In this document: positions 59,660 to 64,000 of the stretch, in pieces
How positions within the stretch are numbered: position 1 is the first letter of the stretch
How the letters are laid out: each line of letters begins with the position of its first letter
Assembly: GCF_021495345.1 (NCBI RefSeq)
Contig: NZ_CP099397.1
Location: 1 to 64,000, forward strand
Length of the DNA stretch: 64,000 bases
Reading direction: 5' to 3'
Source: Pseudomonas hydrolytica
GTDB taxonomy: Bacteria; Pseudomonadota; Gammaproteobacteria; Pseudomonadales; Pseudomonadaceae
Translations under genes and position numbers: made by a program
Notes under the pieces: model-generated
Databases searched by the model: none
What the model saw: the letters and a program-made list of their open reading frames with translations, nothing else
What the model was told of the DNA's origin: nothing

Positions 59660-59741
59660 ACTCGTTTACGGATCGGAGGGCATCGCCACGACCTCGGCGG
59701 CCTCGGACACCCCAGAAGCCCGGCCGGAGGCGGTAGACCGT

Positions 59742-60971
59742 CTAGCCGAAGAACCAGTAGCACACGCCGATGGCGGCAATAATCCCAGCCGCATCGGCCA
59801 CCAGCGCGCAGCCCACGGCGTGACGGGCGCGCTGCAGGCCGACGGCGCCGAAATATACCGCCAGCACGTAGAAGGTGGTTTCGGTGCTGCCCTGCACGGT
59901 GGCGGCGATCAGGGCGGGGAAGCTGTCGACGCCGAAATTCTCCATGGTCTCGATCAGCATGGCGCGCGCGGCGCCACCGGAGAAGGGCTTCATCAGCGCG
60001 GTCGGCAGGGCGTCGACGAAACGGGTATCCCAGCCCAGCGCCTCGACCAGCCAGCGGATGCCGTCGAGGCCGAAATCCAGGGCGCCGGAGGCACGCAGCA
60101 CGCCGATGGCGCAGAGCATGGCCACCAGATACGGCAGCAGGCTCTTGGCCACGTCGAAGCCGTCCTTGGCGCCTTCGATGAAACTTTCGTACACCGCCAC
60201 CCGGCGCAGGGCGCCGACCAGCAGGAACAGCATGATCAGGCCGAACAGGGTGAGGTTGCCGAGCAGCGAGGACAGCGCCGCCAGCGCGGTGGCGCTCATG
60301 CCGGCCAGCAATGCCATGAAGCCGCCCAGCAGCAAGGCGGTGGGGATCAGGTAGGCCAGCACCACCGGGTCCCACAGGCGCAGGCGTTGCACCAGGGCCA
60401 CGGCCAGCAGCCCGGCCAGCGTCGAGGCGCTGGTGGCGAGCAGGATCGGCAGGAAGACCAGGGTCGGGTCTTCCGCGCCCTGCTGCACGCGGTACATGAA
60501 GATCGATACCGGCAGCAGGGTCAGCGACGAGGTGTTGAGCACCAGAAACAGGATCTGCGCATTGCTCGCGGTGGTGGCGCTGGGGTTGAGATCCTGCAGG
60601 GCGCGCATGGCTTTCAGGCCGATGGGCGTGGCGGCGTTGTCCAGGCCCAGGCCATTGGCGGCGAAGTTCATGCTGATCAGTCCCAGCGCCGGGTGGCCGC
60701 GCGGCACTTCCGGCATCAAGCGGGCGAACAGCGGGCCCAGCAGGCGCGCCAGCAGATCCACCAGACCAGCCTTCTCGGCGATGCGCAGCAGGCCGAGCCA
60801 CAGCGTCAGCGTGCCGAACAGCACCACCATCAGCTCCACCGAGAGCTTGGCCATGGCGAACAGGCTCTCGACCATGGCGCCGAACACGGTGGCGTCGCCA
60901 CCGATCAGCCAGCGGGCCAGGGCGGCGATCGCACCCAGCAGGAAAAAACTCAGCCAAAGGCCGTTGAGCAT
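59742..60971 (-). CDS. SpmA/SpmB-type nucleoside-recognition membrane protein
   Basis: A 409-residue protein equal to SpmA plus SpmB of Bacillus in one chain: two Gate-domain halves. The first has MNFAANGLGLDNAATPIGLKAM, the second ALPTALMKPFSGGAARAML and ETTFYVLAVYFGAVG. Multiple membrane segments. Transport function is suspected in the family but the substrate is not known; the name spore maturation is historical. Confidence 0.9.
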   Translation of the reverse strand: MLNGLWLSFFLLGAIAALARWLIGGDATVFGAMVESLFAMAKLSVELMVVLFGTLTLWLGLLRIAEKAGLVDLLARLLGPLFARLMPEVPRGHPALGLISMNFAANGLGLDNAATPIGLKAMRALQDLNPSATTASNAQILFLVLNTSSLTLLPVSIFMYRVQQGAEDPTLVFLPILLATSASTLAGLLAVALVQRLRLWDPVVLAYLIPTALLLGGFMALLAGMSATALAALSSLLGNLTLFGLIMLFLLVGALRRVAVYESFIEGAKDGFDVAKSLLPYLVAMLCAIGVLRASGALDFGLDGIRWLVEALGWDTRFVDALPTALMKPFSGGAARAMLIETMENFGVDSFPALIAATVQGSTETTFYVLAVYFGAVGLQRARHAVGCALVADAAGIIAAIGVCYWFFG

Positions 60972-61019
60972 TGCGATCCCCCTTAGCTCGAAGTCGCGAA
61001 GCGACGCCTTCCTTGCTGC

Positions 61020-61053
61020 CCTTCTCCCTCAGGAGAAGGTGGCGCCAGGCGCC
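61020..61053. repeat. Tandem hairpins between spmAB-type gene and ivy
   Basis: CCTTCTCC (61020-61027) and GGAGAAGG (61032-61039) form one hairpin; GGCGCC-A-GGCGCC (61041-61053) follows. Placed downstream of the Ivy gene on the minus strand, it may function as its terminator or be a dispersed repeat. Confidence 0.5.
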
Positions 61054-61135
61054 GGATAGGGAGGGCATGCCGTTATGGCGGGGGATGATAGCGTGCCGAC
61101 GAGGTTGTAGGGGACCGCCGGCAATGAGCCGTCAC

Positions 61136-61597
61136 TCAATACCAGTTGGGGTCGTTGCGCAGCTGCTCCATCAGCATCTGCTGGATTTCCTCGCTGGGCT
61201 CGCCCAGCCAGCGCAGGCTGGCGTGCTCGCTGGGGGCGCGATCTTCCGGCAGGCCTTCGGGCACCTGGACGTAGAGCGCATAGGCATCGTCGTCCTGCCA
61301 TTCGAAGGCGATGTACGCGCGCTGGCTGAAGCAGTTGTGCGCTTCGCACACCTGGCCCACCAGATAGCGGTCACTGTCGGCTTCCACGGCCTGCATCGGC
61401 GTCGACAGGCCGCTGAGGTTGATCAGCCAGTCCGGCAGGCGTTCCTCGTTCTTGACCAGACCCTGCCAGGCCTCGCGGTATTCGGCGTTGCTGGTCAGCA
61501 GCTCGCCCGGGTGGAAGGCGGCATCTCGATCGGCGGCCTGGGCCGCCAGGGCGCCACCCATCAACAGGGCGGCGGCAATGGCGTGCATCAACTGCAT
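61136..61597 (-). CDS. Ivy-family lysozyme inhibitor
   Basis: A 153-residue periplasmic protein with signal peptide (MQLMHAIAAALLMGGALAAQA). The conserved Ivy loop CxxHxC appears as CEAHNC, and the fold elements LPDWLINLSGLSTPM and ALYVQVPEG match the family. Ivy proteins inhibit c-type lysozymes and may also restrain lytic transglycosylases. AAGGAGA precedes the ATG at 61597. Confidence 0.9.
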   Translation of the reverse strand: MQLMHAIAAALLMGGALAAQAADRDAAFHPGELLTSNAEYREAWQGLVKNEERLPDWLINLSGLSTPMQAVEADSDRYLVGQVCEAHNCFSQRAYIAFEWQDDDAYALYVQVPEGLPEDRAPSEHASLRWLGEPSEEIQQMLMEQLRNDPNWY

Positions 61598-61607
61598 CGA
61601 CGTCTCC

Positions 61608-61772
61608 TTACATGCGGGGGCGACGGCCCATGATGAACGAGATGATGAACAGCACCAGGAACACCACGAACAGGATCTTGGCGATACCTGCGGCGGTGCC
61701 GGCGATACCACCGAAGCCCAGTACGGCAGCGATGATGGCGATGATCAGAAAAGTAAGTGCCCAACTCAGCAT
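61608..61772 (-). CDS. DUF1328 small membrane protein (YtjA type)
   Basis: 54 residues, two membrane segments: [51 protein letters not shown]. This is the complete DUF1328 signature. Often stress-induced in proteobacteria; function unknown. Same strand as ivy, 10 bp upstream of it. Confidence 0.93.
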   Translation of the reverse strand: MLSWALTFLIIAIIAAVLGFGGIAGTAAGIAKILFVVFLVLFIISFIMGRRPRM

Positions 61773-61791
61773 GGCGTTTCTCCTCGGTGGT

Positions 61792-61992
61792 TCAATGGGT
61801 AGCGGCCCAGGCGGGCCAGGGGTGTTGCGGGTTGCTCGGGATGGCCGGCTGGCGCGGGCTGCCCTCGGGCAGGTCCAGCTCGGCGGTGGTGTTGCGGCTG
61901 GCGCACAGGGTCTGGCCAACCAGCAGGACGCTGGCGAGGATCAGACTCAGCAGTAGCAGCAAGGCTGCCAGCACCAAAGCGACTATCCACAT
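61792..61992 (-). CDS. Small hypothetical membrane protein, 66 aa
   Basis: An N-terminal transmembrane segment ([27 protein letters not shown]) followed by a Pro-rich periplasmic or cytoplasmic tail ([27 protein letters not shown]). AGGAGA precedes the ATG. Likely in one operon with the DUF1328 gene and ivy. Confidence 0.7.
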   Translation of the reverse strand: MWIVALVLAALLLLLSLILASVLLVGQTLCASRNTTAELDLPEGSPRQPAIPSNPQHPWPAWAATH

Positions 61993-62341
61993 GGCGGTTC
62001 TCCTGTCGCATTGGGGCGAATGGCATGTCCGCCCCTTCCTTTTCCAACCTCGTGACCGGTGCATCACCGATCACTCAACCAAAGCATTGCAGCGCCCGTG
62101 CCAGTCTTTTGCTGGAAGTAAATCCTTTTAAAATCAGTGACTTGAATATTGGCTGGGGTGACCGGTGACGGGCATCCTGCCCGAACGGGCGTTTGCCGGT
62201 CGTGCGTTTTGCCCGACGGCCAGGCGCCGGGGGCCGTTGATGTGGTCGCCCGCCGACCGCTCAGTCGGTATACTCGCTGCGCCCGTGTGCCATGCGGGTT
62301 CCGCGCCTCAGAACAACAACCGCGCCGCGAGTCTCGAGCCG
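61993..62341. promoter_or_regulatory. Divergent intergenic region upstream of the thioesterase gene
   Basis: This 349-bp stretch has no convincing gene. It separates divergent genes and must carry promoters both ways. A TATACT -10-like hexamer lies at 62269-62274 preceded by CGG (extended type), 68 bp before the thioesterase ATG; no good -35 is visible at 17 bp. Around 62120 the DNA is AT-rich (CCTTTTAAAATCAGTGACTTG), a second candidate promoter area. Confidence 0.4.
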
Positions 62342-62743
62342 ATGAACGACTACGAACAGGAAGATCCGATCCCTCAGGGTGACCTCGCCCTGCAGATCAC
62401 TGCGCTGCCGCGCGAGACCAATGGTTTCGGTGATATCTACGGTGGCTGGCTGGTTTCGCAGATGGACCTCGCCGGTACCGCCATGGCGAGCAAGGTCGCG
62501 GGGGGCCGCGTAGCGACCGTGGCCATCGATCGCATGGCCTTTCTGGTGCCGGTGGCGGTGGGTGCGCAGTTGTCCTTCTACACCCAGGCCCTGGAAGTGG
62601 GGCGCAGCTCGATCCAGATGATGGTCGAGGTGTGGAGCGACGATCCGTTGTCCAACGAATGGCGCAAGGTCACCGAGGCGGTGTTCGTCTTCGTCGCCAT
62701 CGACGGCAGCGGCCGTACCCGCCCGGTACCGGCACGCCGCTGA
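62342..62743 (+). CDS. Acyl-CoA thioesterase (hotdog fold, YciA-like)
   Basis: 133 residues. The hotdog signature is ETNGFGDIYGGWLVSQMDLAGTAMAS, with the catalytic Asp in the segment MDLAGT, then VDRMAFL-type VAIDRMAFLVPVAVG and KVTEAVFVFVAID. Hydrolyses acyl-CoA. The start at 62342 (MNDYEQEDPIPQG) begins the conserved part; upstream in-frame sequence is not protein-like. Confidence 0.93.
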   Translation: MNDYEQEDPIPQGDLALQITALPRETNGFGDIYGGWLVSQMDLAGTAMASKVAGGRVATVAIDRMAFLVPVAVGAQLSFYTQALEVGRSSIQMMVEVWSDDPLSNEWRKVTEAVFVFVAIDGSGRTRPVPARR

Positions 62744-62818
62744 AGCTGAGGCTACTCGCCGTCGACTGCCGCATTCCGGCGCTTGGGGGCTGCAGGGCTC
62801 TATCCACCTGACGGCCTG

Positions 62819-63451
62819 CTAGTCGTAGGGTACCCAGCCATGGGCCAGGGCATGCTTGAGCAGGTCTGCCGGCTTGTCGATAGCCAGTTTGCGCCTGATG
62901 CTCAGGCGATGGGTTTCCACGGTGCGCACGCTGATCTGCAGGGTGCGGGCCATGACCTTGTTGTTCAGACCCTGGGCGAGCATCAGCAGCACCTCGCGTT
63001 CGCGCGGCGTCAGTTCGTCTTCGCTGGGGGCCGGCTTGACCAGCTTGCGCGCGATATCGCCGCTGTAGAAGCTGCCGCCGGCTGCAATGGCTTCGATAGC
63101 CGCGACGATTTCCCGGGAAGGCGCTTCCTTCAGAACGTAGCCGCTGGCGCCCACCGCCAGCGAGCTGCTCACGTACTCCTGATTGTCGTACATGCTCAGC
63201 ATCAACACCTTTATGGCGGGGTAGCGCTCGCGCAGCTGGCGGGTCAGTTCCAGCCCGTTGATGTCGCGCAGGCCCACATCCATCAGCAGGATGTCGACTG
63301 GGGTGCGCTGCAGCAGGTCGAACGCCTCGGCGCCACTGCCGGCCTCGCCGACGACCTGGAAATGAGGCAGCACCTCGAGCAGCGCGCGAATACCTTCGCG
63401 CACCAGAGCGTGGTCGTCTATCAGGGCAATTCGTATGGTGGCAGCGGTCAT
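62819..63451 (-). CDS. NarL/LuxR-family response regulator
   Basis: A 210-residue regulator. The receiver domain has IDDH (about 11-14), phosphorylation Asp in LLMDVGLRDINGLEL (about 58), and Lys in GYVLKEAP (about 109). The C-terminal LuxR HTH reads ELTPREREVLLMLAQGLNNKVMARTLQISVRTVETHRLSIRRKL. It pairs with the histidine kinase encoded 40 bp upstream. Target genes are not evident. Confidence 0.95.
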   Translation of the reverse strand: MTAATIRIALIDDHALVREGIRALLEVLPHFQVVGEAGSGAEAFDLLQRTPVDILLMDVGLRDINGLELTRQLRERYPAIKVLMLSMYDNQEYVSSSLAVGASGYVLKEAPSREIVAAIEAIAAGGSFYSGDIARKLVKPAPSEDELTPREREVLLMLAQGLNNKVMARTLQISVRTVETHRLSIRRKLAIDKPADLLKHALAHGWVPYD

Positions 63452-63491
63452 GGATGCGCGCTCTTGTTGTTTTGGTCGTTTCAGTCGAGAG

Positions 63492-64000
63492 CTAGGGTGT
63501 CGGTAGTGGCAGCGTCACCATCAGCTCCGTGTGGCCGGGTTGCGAGGTCAGGGCGAAGCGCCCGCCAAAATGTTCGACACGCTGGCGGATGTTGCGCAAG
63601 CCGATACCGCCAGTCAGGGTGTCGAAATGCCGGGAGCTGAAACCGACACCGTCGTCGCGAACCCGCAAACGCACCCGTCGCGCCCGGCCGTCGAGGCTGA
63701 TGGCAACGGTGTTCGCCTGCGCGTGGCGCTCGATATTGGTCAGGGCTTCCTGCAGGATCCTGAACAGCGCAACCGCCATCCCATCGTTGAGCAGTGTATC
63801 GCCCAGGTCGTTCTTGTAGTCGATCAGCAGGCCGCTGCGTTGCTCGAATTCGGCGACCAGCTGAGCAATCGCGGCGGGCAGGCCGAGGGTGTCGAGCAGC
63901 GAGGGGTGCAGGTCGTGGGAAATCCGTCGCACTTCGCCGATGGCACCCGCGAGCCGCTCGGTGCCCTTGTGCAGCGTGTCCAGACCCTGCTCATTGCCCG
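63492..64000 (-). CDS. Sensor histidine kinase, NarX/UhpB type (partial, C-terminal part)
   Basis: The frame runs off the window's right edge, so only about 169 C-terminal residues are seen. The phosphorylatable His is in VRRISHDLHPSLLDTLGL (HisKA_3), followed by the ATPase domain: RILQEALTNIERHAQAN (N box), RDDGVGF (G1) and GGIGLRNIRQRVEHFGG (G2). Partner of the downstream response regulator. Confidence 0.93.
   Translation of the reverse strand, partial: GNEQGLDTLHKGTERLAGAIGEVRRISHDLHPSLLDTLGLPAAIAQLVAEFEQRSGLLIDYKNDLGDTLLNDGMAVALFRILQEALTNIERHAQANTVAISLDGRARRVRLRVRDDGVGFSSRHFDTLTGGIGLRNIRQRVEHFGGRFALTSQPGHTELMVTLPLPTP

Overview
The window is GC-rich gammaproteobacterial chromosome starting at the GTG of dnaA. 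The order dnaA-dnaN-recF-gyrB, then plsC-gmhB-glyS-glyQ-tag-lipid A acyltransferase-PilZ, later trpBA/trpI, and the close match of protein lengths to Pseudomonas orthologues, place it next to the origin of a Pseudomonas sensu lato chromosome. The mendocina/oleovorans lineage is a guess, not shown. Two perfect ParB sites (parS) lie inside recF, as expected near a Pseudomonas origin. No rRNA, tRNA or CRISPR array was seen.

1-6159: replication core. 6164-35544: a 29.4 kb Tn7-like transposon inserted 4 bp after the gyrB stop codon, with candidate target duplication ATTCG, three 16-bp TnsB-type repeats at the left end and four at the right end in opposite orientation. The transposition module tnsA-tnsB-tnsC-tniQ (29618-34936) is AT-rich and translationally coupled. 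Cargo, left to right: (a) a five-gene defence-type operon of SNF2/DEAH helicase with DUF3883, a small NYN-like remnant, DUF1156 DNA methyltransferase, DUF262/DUF1524 GmrSD-like nuclease and DUF499 ATPase, resembling the Hma (helicase-methylase-ATPase) systems; (b) two small proteins and an MvaT/H-NS-like silencer; (c) an AAA ATPase plus subtilisin pair matching the ietAS defence system; (d) a large serine recombinase with two ParB/RepB-like proteins in a 1-nt-overlap operon; (e) small unknown proteins, three of which share a motif with each other, one lying outside tniQ at the transposon's right end. The insertion cut gyrB off from its likely native terminator, now at 35566-35599; the transposon supplies another terminator at 6246-6278.

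35812-41525: six minus-strand genes like the enterobacterial ynbABCD cluster (CDP-alcohol phosphatidyltransferase, hydrolase-methyltransferase fusion, PAP2/dual-specificity phosphatase, small membrane protein, acyltransferase, CDP-diglyceride synthase), apparently a dedicated phospholipid pathway. 41736-46115: plsC, gmhB, glyS, glyQ. 46363-49846: tag, lipid A acyltransferase, PilZ protein, NlpC/P60 peptidase, and yhhQ behind a preQ1-I riboswitch. 49862-53257: SDR oxidoreductase, SulP transporter, lipoprotein.

53339-57688: trpA and trpB, with the regulator trpI separated from them by a DUF3060 gene, then a small acidic protein and dodecin. 57657-64000: an epimerase overlapping dodecin tail to tail, lipoprotein, SpmAB-type membrane protein, Ivy lysozyme inhibitor, two small membrane proteins, acyl-CoA thioesterase, and a NarL-type response regulator with its sensor kinase cut by the window end. 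REP-type inverted repeats occur at 50638-50714 and 59569-59659.
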